From the NCBI RefSeq assembly GCF_021343995.1, contig NZ_JAJTTE010000004.1, forward strand, positions 160,750 to 224,749: a stretch of DNA of 64,000 bases, in the 5' to 3' direction. Every line of letters begins with the position of its first letter. Within the stretch, counting starts at the first letter, position 1. This DNA is from Pseudonocardia terrae. Lineage in GTDB: Bacteria > Actinomycetota > Actinomycetes > Mycobacteriales > Pseudonocardiaceae. Below the pieces are notes generated by a model that saw only the letters and a list, made by a program, of their open reading frames with translations, made no database searches and had not been told where the DNA came from. This document shows, one piece after another, positions 33,290-42,891 of the stretch. The translations under genes and the position numbers were made by a program.

Positions 33290-36208
33290 TCAGGACGCGT
33301 CGGCAGCGGGGCCGTCGGGGCCGTGGCGGGCAGCCGTGGCGAGGACCTGGGCGAGGTGCAGGGCGTCGCGGCCGGTGCCGTGGCGGATCTGGCTGCGGCA
33401 GCTGAACCCGTCGGCGAGGATCAGCGTGTCGGGGGCGGCCCGGCGCACGGCGGGCAGGATGACGCGTTCGCCCGCCGCGACCGAAACCTCGTACTGCTCG
33501 CCGGCCCCGTAGCCGAAACTGCCGGCCATCCCGCAGCAGCCGGAATCGGGCAGCTGCAGGTCGACCCCCATGCGGCGCAGCAGCGCGTGGTCGGGGTCGG
33601 TGCCGATGACGGCGTTCTGATGGCAGTGCATCTGGGCCAGCGCCGTGCGGTGCAGCGCGGGCGGGACGTAGTCCTCGGTGCGGGCGAGCAGCTCGGCCAG
33701 GGTGAAGCTCTGGGCCGCCAGCCGCTGGGCGTCGGCGTCGGCCGGGAAGAGGTTGGTCAGCTCGTCGCGGAACACCGCCAGGCAGCTGGGCTCGAGCCCG
33801 ACCAGCGGGACGCCGCGGGCGATCGGCTCGTGCAGCTCCTCGAGGATCCGCCGCAGCCAGCGTTTCGCGGTGCGCAGCATCCCGAAGTCGTAGAGCGGCC
33901 GGCCGCAGCACAGCACCCGCTGCGGAATCCGGACGACGTAGCCGGCGGACTCGAGCACCTCCACCGCGGCGATCCCGACCTCGGGGGTGAAGTGGTCGGT
34001 GAAGGTGTCCGGCCACAACACCACCTCCCTGCCCGTCGGGCGCGGTCCGCGGTCGGCGAACCAGGACCGGAAGGTGCGGGCGGCGAAGGGTGGGGCCTCG
34101 CGACGACGGTCGATGCCGGCGAGCCTGCGCGCGATCAGACCCAGGCCCGGCGCGGCGAGCGCGGCGTTGGTGAGACCGGGTGCGTGGGAGGCGAAGCGGG
34201 CCCAGATCGGGATCAGGCCGGTCGCGTACGCGAACGGGGGGCGCAGCCGGCGCGCGTAGAAGTGGGCCAGGAACTCGGCCTTGTAGGTGGCCATGTCGAC
34301 GCCGACGGGACAGTCGCCCTTGCAGCCCTTGCAGGCCAGACACAGGTCGAGGGCGTCCTTGACGTGCTCGTCGCGCCAGCCGGAGCGGCGCCCGGCGGGC
34401 GACCGGTCGGACAGGTGCCCGCCCATCATCTCCAGGAGCAGGCGGGCGCGGCCGCGGGTGCTGTGCTCCTCCTCGTGGGTGACCATGTAGCTGGGGCACA
34501 TGGTGCCTCCGGCCTCGTGGCGGCACTTGCCGATCCCGAAGCAGCGGTTGACCGCGTCGGCGAACCCGAGGTGGTCGTCGGGGAACCGGAAGTGGGTCCG
34601 GACGTGCCGCGGCTGGTACCCGGTGGCCAGGCCGAGGTTCGTCGTCGGCGGGTAGGGCCGCACGATCTTGCCGGGGTTCATCCGGCCGTCCGGGTCGAAG
34701 ATCGCCTTGAACTGCCGGAGGACCTCCACCATGTCCGGGCCGAACATCTTGTCCAGCTGGTCGGCGCGCAGCTGCCCGTCGCCGTGCTCCCCGGACAGCG
34801 AGCCCCCGAACCGCACCACGAGATCGCCCGCCTCCTGGAGGAAACGGCCGAAGTTCGCGACGTCCGGGGCGCTGGTCAGGTGCAGGTCGAGCCGGTTGTG
34901 CAGACACCCCTGTCCGAAGTGGCCGAAGATCACGCTGTGGTAGCCGTGCCGGTCGAGCAGGGCGAGGTACTCGCGCAGGTAGTCGCCGAGTCGTTCGGGG
35001 GCGACCGCGGCGTCCTCCCAGCCGGCCAGGCCGGCGTGGCGGCCGGGCACCCGGGTGAACTCGATGGCGCTGCGCCGGACCTCCCACACCTGTTCCTGGC
35101 TCTCGGCGTCCTCGAACGCCTTCGGCGTCCCCGCCCCGTCGCCCGCGCGGGCCCGGACCTTCTCGACGTGGGCGTCGACGTCCTCCTGGCTGTCCGCGCC
35201 GTACTCGACGAGCAGCCAGGCGTCGCCTTCGGGCAGCATGCCGATGCCGGGGTTGTGGGCTCCGTGCAGGTCCATGTTGCGGACGACGCCGGCGTCGAAG
35301 CACTCCAGCCCGATCGGGCCGGTGTCGAGGAAGTCGGGGACGTGGTCCGCGGCGGTCGCCGCGTCCGGGTAACCGACGACGAGCAGCGAATGGTGCGGCG
35401 GGTCGGGCAGCAGCCGGACGGTCGCCTCGAGCACCAGCACGCACGTGGACTCGCTGCCGACCAACGCCTTGGCGAGGTCGAAGTTCTTCTCCGGCAACAG
35501 ATCCGGGAGGTTGTAGCCGGAGACCCGGCGGGGGATCTCCGGGTACCGGTCGCGGATCATCCCGGCGTGCGCGTCGACCAGCTCCCGGCAGCGCCGGTAG
35601 ATCTCGGCGCGCCGGCCGCCCTCGGCGAGGATCCGCCGGTAGGTCTCCTCGTCCGTGGGTCCGACCCGCATCCGGGTGCCGTCGTAGGTGACGACGTCCA
35701 GCTCCAGGACGTTGTCCACGGTCTTGCCGCCCCACACCGAGTGGGTGCCGCAGGAGTTGTTGCCGATCATCCCGCCGAGGGTGTTGCGGTCGTGGGTCGC
35801 GGGGTCGACGGCGAAGGTCAGTCCGTGCTCGGCCGCTGCGTTGCGGAGCTGGTCGCAGACCACGCCGGGCTGGACCCGGGCGATCTGGCGCTGCGGGTCG
35901 AGCTCGACGATCCTCCGCATGTACTTGGAGAAGTCGACGATCACGCCGTGCGTGGTGCTCTGACCGGCCAGACCGGTGCCGCAGCCACGGGCGGCGATCG
36001 GCACGCCGTGCTCGCGGCAGATCGCCACGGTCGCGACCACGTCGTCGGCGTGCCGCGGGAGCACGACGCCCAACGGCACCTCCCGGTAGATCGAGGCGTC
36101 GTTGGCGTAGAGCGCGCGGGAACCCTCGTCGAAGCGGGCCTCGCCGTCGAGCGCGTGTGTGAGGTCGCGGGCCAGCCGGCCGCGGTCGACGATCCCGGTG
36201 GCGGTCAC
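33290..36208 (-). CDS. FAD- and Fe-S-binding oxidoreductase (GlcD/GlcF-type fusion, D-2-hydroxyacid dehydrogenase-like)
   Basis: A 972-aa fusion. The N-terminal FAD_binding_4 domain (about 30-260) has AARGCGTGLAGQSTTHGV and GNNSCGTHS. The FAD-oxidase C-terminal domain (about 270-560) has GSLSGEHGDGQ. Two ferredoxin cysteine sets follow (CRHEAGGTMCPSY; CLACKGCKGDCPVGVDMA). Two CCG domains come last (CCGRPLYDFGML and CCGMAGSFGYG). Such proteins oxidise D-lactate, glycolate or related hydroxyacids and feed the quinone pool. The GTG at 36208 follows GGGGAGG; the longer upstream frame has no ribosome site. It is divergent from a TPP enzyme, which suggests hydroxyacid to 2-oxoacid processing. Confidence 0.92.
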   Translation of the reverse strand: MTATGIVDRGRLARDLTHALDGEARFDEGSRALYANDASIYREVPLGVVLPRHADDVVATVAICREHGVPIAARGCGTGLAGQSTTHGVIVDFSKYMRRIVELDPQRQIARVQPGVVCDQLRNAAAEHGLTFAVDPATHDRNTLGGMIGNNSCGTHSVWGGKTVDNVLELDVVTYDGTRMRVGPTDEETYRRILAEGGRRAEIYRRCRELVDAHAGMIRDRYPEIPRRVSGYNLPDLLPEKNFDLAKALVGSESTCVLVLEATVRLLPDPPHHSLLVVGYPDAATAADHVPDFLDTGPIGLECFDAGVVRNMDLHGAHNPGIGMLPEGDAWLLVEYGADSQEDVDAHVEKVRARAGDGAGTPKAFEDAESQEQVWEVRRSAIEFTRVPGRHAGLAGWEDAAVAPERLGDYLREYLALLDRHGYHSVIFGHFGQGCLHNRLDLHLTSAPDVANFGRFLQEAGDLVVRFGGSLSGEHGDGQLRADQLDKMFGPDMVEVLRQFKAIFDPDGRMNPGKIVRPYPPTTNLGLATGYQPRHVRTHFRFPDDHLGFADAVNRCFGIGKCRHEAGGTMCPSYMVTHEEEHSTRGRARLLLEMMGGHLSDRSPAGRRSGWRDEHVKDALDLCLACKGCKGDCPVGVDMATYKAEFLAHFYARRLRPPFAYATGLIPIWARFASHAPGLTNAALAAPGLGLIARRLAGIDRRREAPPFAARTFRSWFADRGPRPTGREVVLWPDTFTDHFTPEVGIAAVEVLESAGYVVRIPQRVLCCGRPLYDFGMLRTAKRWLRRILEELHEPIARGVPLVGLEPSCLAVFRDELTNLFPADADAQRLAAQSFTLAELLARTEDYVPPALHRTALAQMHCHQNAVIGTDPDHALLRRMGVDLQLPDSGCCGMAGSFGYGAGEQYEVSVAAGERVILPAVRRAAPDTLILADGFSCRSQIRHGTGRDALHLAQVLATAARHGPDGPAADAS

Positions 36209-36366
36209 GGGGCCTCCCCTGCGTCGATCAGACGCGTGCGGACAACGGCAGGACGCCCCGGGGGAATGCCGAGCGACGCGTGAGTTGCTGTGTGCCGGTC
36301 GTCCCGCACCTCCGCAGGGTCTCCCCGCCGTCGTGAACGGGCTTCCCGGGGGAGGCACCCCAAACC

Positions 36367-36380
36367 TTGCGATAGCGCAA
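36367..36380. promoter_or_regulatory. TTGCG-ATAG-CGCAA dyad in the divergent control region
   Basis: A 14-bp inverted repeat lies between the FAD/Fe-S oxidoreductase and the TPP enzyme, 80 nt before the latter. GntR/FCD- or IclR-type regulators of hydroxyacid genes use comparable dyads, but no regulator gene is adjacent. Confidence 0.35.
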
Positions 36381-36459
36381 CGTTTGCAGTTCGCGTTTCT
36401 CTTCGGCACAGCCGGATACGCCGGTTCCCGAACCGATCTCACGCGTCGAAGGAGCCCTC

Positions 36460-38259
36460 GTGTCGAAGACGACCTCGGACCTGATCCTCGAGCGGCTGCA
36501 GGAGTGGGGGATCGACACGTGCATCGGGCTGTGCGGCGACCAGATCAACGGGTTCTTCGAGTCGCTGCGCACGCACACGGACACGATGCGGTTCGTCCAC
36601 GTCCGGCACGAGGAGGCCGCGGCCCTGGCGGCGGTGGGCTACGCGAAGTTCTCCGGGCGGATGGCCGCTGTCGTGGCCACCGCCGGGCCCGGCGCGGTGC
36701 ACCTGCTCAACGGCCTCTACGACGCCCGGATCGACGGCGCCCCCGTGCTGGCGCTCACCGGCCTCTCCTATCACGACACGATCGGCACGCACCTGCTGCA
36801 GGACCTGCCGTCGGACCGGCTGTTCGCCGGCGCGTGCACCTACTCGGAGCGGGTGATGGGCCCGGCGCACGCGGTGCCGGTCACCGATCTCGCGGTGCGT
36901 AACGCCTGGGAGAACCGGTCCCCTGTGCACCTGGCCATACCCATCGACGTCCAGTCGCAGACCGAGGACCAGCGCTCGAGCAAGAACGTGCCGGGGCACA
37001 CCTCGCTGGCCGCGCAGCCGACCGTGAGCCGTCCGCCCGACGAGCAGCTGCACCGGGCCGCCGAGATCCTCAACTCGTGCGACCGGGTCGCGATCTGCGC
37101 AGGCGCGGGGGCCCGTGGCGCCGGGGACGTGCTCGAACAGGTCGCCGAGCTGCTCGCCGCCCCGATCGTCAAGGCCGGGCTGGGCAAGGACTGCGTGCCC
37201 GACGACAGCCCTTACACGACCGGCGGGATGGGGCTGATCGGTACCCGCCCCAGCCACGAGGCGTTCGAGAACTGCGACGGGTTCCTCGTCGTCGGCTCGT
37301 CGACTCCGTACGCGGAGTTCTGGCCGCAGCCCGGGCAGGCGCGCGGGGTGCAGATCGACCTGCACGGCGACCGGATCGCGTTGCGCTACCCGGTCGAGGT
37401 CGGCCTGGTCGGCGACGCGGCGACGACGCTGCGCGAGCTGGCCCCGCTGCTCGAGCGCAAAGAGGACCGCTCCTTCCTCGACCACGCCCAGCAGGGCATG
37501 CGTGACTGGTGGGACCTGCTCCGCCGGCAGGCCGAGTGCCGGGACACGCCCATGAAGCCCCAGGTGCTCACCTGGTGCCTGTCCGAGAACCTGCCGGACG
37601 GCGCGATCGTCACCGGGGACGCCGGGACCGTCACCGCGTGGGGCGGGCGGATCAAGCTGCGGCGCGGGATGCAGTACTCGTTCTCCGGCACCCTGTGCTC
37701 GATGGGCTCGGCCGTCCCCTACGCCATCGGCGCCCAGCTCGCCCACCCCGACCGGCCGGTGGTGGCGTTCACCGGCGACGGGAGCATGAGCATGGGCATG
37801 GGCGAGCTCGCCACCCTGGCCCAGCACCGGCTGCCGATCACGGTCGTGGTGGTCAACAACGGATCCTTGGCCATGGAGGTGTTCGAGCAGAACGCGCTCC
37901 TGGGCAACCCGCACTTCGCCTGCGAGCTCTCCCCGGTCGACTTCGCCGCGGTGGCCGAGGGCTGCGGGGTGCGCGGCTACCGGCTCGAGGACCCGGCCGA
38001 GGCGCCGCGGGTGCTCGCCGAGGCCCTGGCGCACGACGGGCCGTGCCTGGTCGACGCGGTGGTCACGCCGCACGAGTCGCCGATGGCAGACACGTTCAAG
38101 CCTGCGCAGGCCGAGAAGATGCTGACCGCGTTCGAGCGGGGCGAGGCCGCCCGGAAGGAGATCGCGGCGAACCTCCTCGACCCGGGTGTGGTCGCGATGT
38201 CGCCCGCCGTCCGGTCCATCCGCGACGAGCTGGCCCGCTACCAGCCGACCGGCCGCTGA
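36460..38259 (+). CDS. Thiamine-pyrophosphate-dependent enzyme (pyruvate oxidase/acetolactate-synthase superfamily)
   Basis: A 599-aa three-domain TPP enzyme. In the N-terminal PYR domain the activating glutamate lies in VRHEEAAALAAVGYAK (E51). A middle domain (about 190-325) follows, then the C-terminal PP domain with GDGSMSMGMGELATLAQ at about 439 and VVVVNN. It resembles PoxB-like pyruvate oxidases and pyruvate dehydrogenases (quinone). A C-terminal membrane-binding helix is not obvious. The GTG follows GAAGGAG. The gene overlaps the end of the convergent AraC gene by 22 nt. Confidence 0.88.
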   Translation: MSKTTSDLILERLQEWGIDTCIGLCGDQINGFFESLRTHTDTMRFVHVRHEEAAALAAVGYAKFSGRMAAVVATAGPGAVHLLNGLYDARIDGAPVLALTGLSYHDTIGTHLLQDLPSDRLFAGACTYSERVMGPAHAVPVTDLAVRNAWENRSPVHLAIPIDVQSQTEDQRSSKNVPGHTSLAAQPTVSRPPDEQLHRAAEILNSCDRVAICAGAGARGAGDVLEQVAELLAAPIVKAGLGKDCVPDDSPYTTGGMGLIGTRPSHEAFENCDGFLVVGSSTPYAEFWPQPGQARGVQIDLHGDRIALRYPVEVGLVGDAATTLRELAPLLERKEDRSFLDHAQQGMRDWWDLLRRQAECRDTPMKPQVLTWCLSENLPDGAIVTGDAGTVTAWGGRIKLRRGMQYSFSGTLCSMGSAVPYAIGAQLAHPDRPVVAFTGDGSMSMGMGELATLAQHRLPITVVVVNNGSLAMEVFEQNALLGNPHFACELSPVDFAAVAEGCGVRGYRLEDPAEAPRVLAEALAHDGPCLVDAVVTPHESPMADTFKPAQAEKMLTAFERGEAARKEIAANLLDPGVVAMSPAVRSIRDELARYQPTGR

Positions 38260-39293
38260 GCAGCCCCGGCGGACCCGCACGACGGCCCCCTCGCTGCTGC
38301 CTTCCGGAGGGCACGGGGGGTGCACCCGAACCAGCGGTGCACGGCGCGGGTGAGGGTGGACTGGCGGGTGAAGCCGACGAGGGCGGCGACCTGGGACAGC
38401 GGGACGTCGGTCTCCGTGACGAGCCGGTGGGCGGTGTCGCGGCGGACCTCGTCGAGGACCGTCTCGAAGGTGGTGCCCTCGGCGGCGAGCCGGCGCTGCA
38501 GCGTGCGTGGGGGCGTGGCGAGCGATCGGGCGACGGCCTCGATCGACACCGGAGCGGAGCCGAGCGACCGGGCGAGGAGCATCCGCACCTGGCTCGTCAC
38601 GGCCCGGCCGGGCTCGCCGAAGTGGCTGGCCATGTAGTCGAGGGCGATCTCGCGCAGGACCGGGTTGTTGCCGGGGACCGCGGTGCGGAGCAGCTGGGAC
38701 GGCACGCGCAGCAGCGGTTCGGGCCGGTCGAACCGGACATCGGCGCCGAACCAGTCGACGTAGCGGGCGACGGGTGCCAGGGGTGCGTGGGGGAGGTGGA
38801 CTGCGCGCAGGCCGTAGCGGCCGCCGTACAGCAGCACCACCACGCGGTGGAGCAGGCCGAGGCCGTAGTCGGTCAGCTGCGGGGCCGCGGGTCCGGCCTC
38901 GCCGGTGCGCAGGACGATCGCCACGACACCGGCGGTCGCCTCCGGGTCGTCGCTCTGCTCGACGACGACGCCGGGGCTGCGCACGAACAGGAACCGCGTG
39001 GCGATCTGCAGGGCGTCGTCGAAGGTCCGGGCGTTCTCCAGGGCCGGCGCCAGCGGCCCGAACACGCCGGTGTCCTGCTGCTCGGCCAGGAGCAGGCCGA
39101 GGTCGGGGCGGTCGAGCTCCGCGGCGGCGGTCTCCAGGATCCGTGCGATCAGCCGCACCGGGAGCATCGCGTCGGTGTCGAGGGCCTCGCCGGGCACCCG
39201 GAAACGGGCGAGCAGCGCGGTGCCGTCGCCGCCCAGCCGGTCGACGACGGCGGGCAGCCCGCGCAGCACTCCCGCCCGTCCGATCGCCGTCAT
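38238..39293 (-). CDS. AraC-family regulator with OruR/ArgR-type sensor domain
   Basis: A 351-aa protein. The N-terminal 200 residues match the Arabinose_bd-type (OruR-like) sensor. The C-terminal AraC helix-turn-helix pair has EAVARSLATPPRTLQRRLAAEG and AALVGFTRQSTLTRAVHRWFG. It lies 96 bp from the divergent P450-reductase fusion gene and is probably its regulator, perhaps sensing a fatty acid (inference). Confidence 0.9.
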   Translation of the reverse strand: MTAIGRAGVLRGLPAVVDRLGGDGTALLARFRVPGEALDTDAMLPVRLIARILETAAAELDRPDLGLLLAEQQDTGVFGPLAPALENARTFDDALQIATRFLFVRSPGVVVEQSDDPEATAGVVAIVLRTGEAGPAAPQLTDYGLGLLHRVVVLLYGGRYGLRAVHLPHAPLAPVARYVDWFGADVRFDRPEPLLRVPSQLLRTAVPGNNPVLREIALDYMASHFGEPGRAVTSQVRMLLARSLGSAPVSIEAVARSLATPPRTLQRRLAAEGTTFETVLDEVRRDTAHRLVTETDVPLSQVAALVGFTRQSTLTRAVHRWFGCTPRALRKAAARGPSCGSAGAAQRPVGW

Positions 39294-39389
39294 GGCACAC
39301 AAGGCTAAATCACTGTCGCGTCGGAGCAAGTTTCCCGGGGGCTGCGGAGGGCACGGTGGGATCAGCACCCACACGTGTTGGAGGAGCAG

Positions 39390-42300
39390 ATGTCGGCCCC
39401 CGCTGAAGTGATCCCGCAGCCCCGCCCGCGCCCGCTGGTCGGGAACCTGCCCGACCTCGACCCCGAGAAGGGCATCTGGGGCCTGGTCGACCTGGCCCGC
39501 GAGTACGGCCCGATCTACCGGCTCGAGCTGCTGGGCGCCGAGATGCTGGTCGTCAGCTCCCAGGAGCTGGTCGACGAGCTGTGCGACGAGTCCCGCTTCG
39601 ACAAGAAGCTGCACAACCCCTTGAGGAACGTCCGCGACTTCGCCGGCGACGGGCTGTTCACCGCCGAGACGGCCGAGCCGAACTGGGGGGCCGCGCACCG
39701 GATCCTCATGCCCGCCTTCGGGCCCGCCGCGCTGCGCCGGATGTTCGACGGCATGGTCGACATCGCCGACCAGCTGCTGCTCAAGTGGGAGCGTCAGGGC
39801 CCCGGCGCCCGGATCGACGTGGCCGACAACACGACGCGACTGACGCTGGACACGATCGCGTTGTGCTCGTTCGGCTACCGCTTCAACAGCATGTACAGCG
39901 ACCAGCTGCACCCGTTCGTCGGCGCCATGGTCCGCGCGCTGGTGGAGTCCGGTGAGCGCGGCCGGCGGCTGCCGATCCAGAACCGGCTGATGCTGCGCAC
40001 CCGGCACCAGTACGACGAGGACAAGCGGCTGATGGACGAGATCGCCGACCAGCTGATCTCCGACCGGCGCCGGCACCCGCTGCCCGAGGGCGAGCACGAC
40101 ATCCTCGACACGATGCTCGAGGCCGCCGACCCCCGGACCGGAGAGCGGCTGTCCGACGAGAACGTCCGCTACCAGCTCGTCACGTTCCTGATCGCGGGAC
40201 ACGAGACCACCAGCGGGCTGCTGACGTTCACCCTCTACGAGCTGCTGCGCAACCCGCAGGTGCTCGAGCGGGCCCGGGCCCACGTCGACGAGGTCCTCGG
40301 CGGCCGGGCGCCGCGGTTCGAGGACCTGGCGCGGCTGGGCTACCTCGACCAGATCCTCAAGGAGTCGCTGCGGCTGTGGCCCACCGCGCCGGCCTTCGCG
40401 GTGCAGCCCTACGAGGACACCGTGCTCGGCGGGCACTACCCCGTGAAGGCCGGACAGACGCTGCTGGTGCTCACCCCGCAGCTGCACCGCGACACCGTGG
40501 CGTGGGGCGAGGACGCGGAGACCTTCGACCCGGACCGGTTCGCCTTCGACCGGGCCGCCCAGCTGCCGCCCAACGCGTGGAAGCCCTTCGGCAACGGGCA
40601 GCGCTCCTGCATCGGCAGGGGCTTCGCCCTGCAGGAGGCGACCCTGTTCCTGGCGATGATGCTGCAGCGCTTCGACGTCGTCGCCGCGGATCCGGACTAC
40701 GAGCTGGCCATCAAGCAGACCTTGACGATGAAGCCCGAGGGGCTGTTCGTGCACGTCCGGCGCCGGCCGACGACGATCGCCCCGGCCGACTCCGCACCGG
40801 CCCGTGGTGCTGCGGCCGGGCAGGCCGTCGCGCCCGCGACGGCCAACGGCATCCCCGTGCGGGTGCTCTACGGCTCCGACGCCGGCGCCTCCGAGGCCTT
40901 CGCGCAGCGGATCGCCAACGACGCCCGCACCCGCGGCTACACGCCTACCGTCGACACCCTCGACAGCGCCGCCGGTCACCTGCCGACCGAAGGCCTGGTC
41001 GCGATCGTCTCCTCGTCGTACGAGGGCCGGCCCCCGGACAACGCCCGCACCTTCGTGCAGTGGGTGGAGGGGCTGCCCGAGGGCGCCCTCGACGGCGTGC
41101 GGTACGTCGTGTTCGGCAACGGCAACACCGACTGGGCGCGGACCTACCAGGCCGTGCCGAAGGCCATCGACGGTCACCTCGCCCGGGCCGGCGCGCGACG
41201 ACTGGTCGAGCGCGGCGAGGCCGACGCCCGTGGGGACTTCTTCGGCGACTTCGAGGACTGGTACGACGGCTTCTGGGCGCCGGTGAACGCCGAGTTCGGG
41301 CTGGTCGACGGCGCGCAGGCCGTGGCGCCGCTGTTGGAGGTCGAGTTCGTCGGGGCGGTGCGCGAGCCGATCCTGCGGCAGAACCGGCTGCAGCTGGGCA
41401 CCATGGTCGCCAACCGGGAGCTGGTCGACCAGAGCACGTCCGGGGGGCGGTCCACGCGGCACGTCGAGATCGCCCTGCCCGAGGGACAGAGCTACCGGGC
41501 CGGTGACTACCTGGCGGTCCTGCCGCTCAACCCCGCTGCGGCGGTGGACCGGGCGCTGAGCCGCTTCGACCTCGCCTACGACGCCACCGTCGTGATCCGG
41601 GTGGGCGAGGGCGGCCACACGTTCCTGCCCACCGACACCCCGGTGACCGCGGGCGAGCTGCTGGCCGGGTACGTCGAGCTGGCCCAGCCCGCGACCCGCC
41701 GCCAGATCGAGCAGCTCGCCGCCGCTACCGTCTGTCCGCCGGATCGCAAGGCCCTGGAGGCGCTCGCCGCGGACCCGCAGACCCACGCCGCCGAGGTGCT
41801 GGACAAGCGGGTCAGCGTGCTCGACCTGCTCGAGCGCTACCCGGCCTGCCGACCCGCGTTCGCGTCCTTCCTGCAGATGCTGGCCCCGCTCACCCCGCGG
41901 CAGTACTCGATCTCCTCCTCGCCGCGGTGGAGCCCCGACCACGTCACCCTGACACTGTCGGTCGTCCGCGGGCCGGCGCTGTCCGGCGAGGGCGTCTACG
42001 AGGGCGCGGCCTCGACCTACCTCGCCCAGGCCCGTCCCGGGACCAAGATCGCGGTCACGGTCCGGCCCTCGAACGTGGCCTTCCACCCGCCGCGCTCGCT
42101 CGCCACCCCGATCATCATGGTCGCCGCCGGCAGCGGGCTCGCCCCGTTCCGCGGGTTCCTGCAGGACCGGGCGTTGCAGGCGCAGGCCGAGGGCGTCACC
42201 CCCGCCCCGGCGCTGCTCTTCTTCGGCTGTCGCCACCCCGACGTGGACTACCTCTACCGCGACGAGCTCGCCGCCTGGGGCGACGCCGGGCTCGTCGAGC

Positions 42301-42572
42301 TGCACCCGGCCTTCTCCCAGGTCGACGACCTCGCCGACCGGGCCTACGTGCAGGACCGGCTGTGGGCCGACCGCGAGCAGGTGGTCGAGCTCGTGCGCGA
42401 CGGGGCGACCTTCTACGTCTGCGGCGACGGCCGGCGCATGGCCCCCGCCGTGTACGACACCTGCGCCCGCATCTACGTCGAGGCGATTGGCGCCACCCGC
42501 GAGGAGGCCGAGGCCTGGCTCGACGCGATGCAACGCGACCACGGCCGGTTCGTCACGGACGTCTTCGCCTGA
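39390..42572 (+). CDS. Self-sufficient cytochrome P450 / NADPH-P450 reductase fusion (CYP102 type)
   Basis: A 1,060-aa single-chain monooxygenase. The P450 domain (1-455) has the I-helix AGHETTSG (E272, T273), ExxR at 325-328 and the heme loop FGNGQRSCIGRGFA with Cys407. An FMN flavodoxin domain starts at about 484 (VRVLYGSDAGASEAFAQRI). An FAD/NADPH reductase domain follows from about 650 (RQYSISSSP, VAAGSGLAPFRGFLQDR). Layout and length match P450 BM3 (1,049 aa). GDGLF at 86-90 keeps the Phe that BM3 uses to shape its pocket (F87 there). Subterminal hydroxylation of fatty acids is the expected reaction. ATG after GGAGGAG. Confidence 0.96.
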   Translation: MSAPAEVIPQPRPRPLVGNLPDLDPEKGIWGLVDLAREYGPIYRLELLGAEMLVVSSQELVDELCDESRFDKKLHNPLRNVRDFAGDGLFTAETAEPNWGAAHRILMPAFGPAALRRMFDGMVDIADQLLLKWERQGPGARIDVADNTTRLTLDTIALCSFGYRFNSMYSDQLHPFVGAMVRALVESGERGRRLPIQNRLMLRTRHQYDEDKRLMDEIADQLISDRRRHPLPEGEHDILDTMLEAADPRTGERLSDENVRYQLVTFLIAGHETTSGLLTFTLYELLRNPQVLERARAHVDEVLGGRAPRFEDLARLGYLDQILKESLRLWPTAPAFAVQPYEDTVLGGHYPVKAGQTLLVLTPQLHRDTVAWGEDAETFDPDRFAFDRAAQLPPNAWKPFGNGQRSCIGRGFALQEATLFLAMMLQRFDVVAADPDYELAIKQTLTMKPEGLFVHVRRRPTTIAPADSAPARGAAAGQAVAPATANGIPVRVLYGSDAGASEAFAQRIANDARTRGYTPTVDTLDSAAGHLPTEGLVAIVSSSYEGRPPDNARTFVQWVEGLPEGALDGVRYVVFGNGNTDWARTYQAVPKAIDGHLARAGARRLVERGEADARGDFFGDFEDWYDGFWAPVNAEFGLVDGAQAVAPLLEVEFVGAVREPILRQNRLQLGTMVANRELVDQSTSGGRSTRHVEIALPEGQSYRAGDYLAVLPLNPAAAVDRALSRFDLAYDATVVIRVGEGGHTFLPTDTPVTAGELLAGYVELAQPATRRQIEQLAAATVCPPDRKALEALAADPQTHAAEVLDKRVSVLDLLERYPACRPAFASFLQMLAPLTPRQYSISSSPRWSPDHVTLTLSVVRGPALSGEGVYEGAASTYLAQARPGTKIAVTVRPSNVAFHPPRSLATPIIMVAAGSGLAPFRGFLQDRALQAQAEGVTPAPALLFFGCRHPDVDYLYRDELAAWGDAGLVELHPAFSQVDDLADRAYVQDRLWADREQVVELVRDGATFYVCGDGRRMAPAVYDTCARIYVEAIGATREEAEAWLDAMQRDHGRFVTDVFA

Positions 42573-42663
42573 CACACCACAGCGACCGAATCGGCCCAGG
42601 GGAGGCGACCGGCGCTTCACCGACAGCAGCGGCGCCTCGGGGTCACCCGGCGACGGATGGTGC

Positions 42664-42891
42664 CTAGGAGGTCGACGGCGGCTCCAGCTGCCGCACCGAC
42701 AGCAGTGGCACACCGAGATCGCGGATCCTGGCCAGCGCGCCGTGCAAGGCGGCCTGGTCGGCCAGTGGCCCGGTGAGCACGGTCTGCCCCGCCGGGCCTT
42801 CGGTGGCCACGAACCCGTCGAAACACGCCGACCAGGCGTCGTCGAGCACCGCGTCCACCCGGATCTCGTAGAACGCCGGTCCCCCGCTCAT
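42664..42891 (-). CDS. 75-aa protein translationally coupled to the WhiB gene
   Basis: The ATG at 42891 overlaps the WhiB stop as ATGA. The product MSGGPAFYEIRVDAVLDDAW and onward reads as a small beta-alpha-beta domain (EIRVDA, then GQTVLTGPLADQAALHGALARIRDLGVPLLSV). This pattern resembles small ferredoxin-like or ACT-like folds with a strand-helix-strand, but I do not recognise a family. The conserved coupling implies a job linked to the WhiB regulator. Confidence 0.65.
   Translation of the reverse strand: MSGGPAFYEIRVDAVLDDAWSACFDGFVATEGPAGQTVLTGPLADQAALHGALARIRDLGVPLLSVRQLEPPSTS

Noticed and set aside
38238..42713. 1,491-codon minus-strand ORF spanning the P450 fusion
   Set aside because: Only its last 352 codons are real (the AraC regulator). 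The rest is antisense to the P450-reductase gene and has no protein-like pattern.
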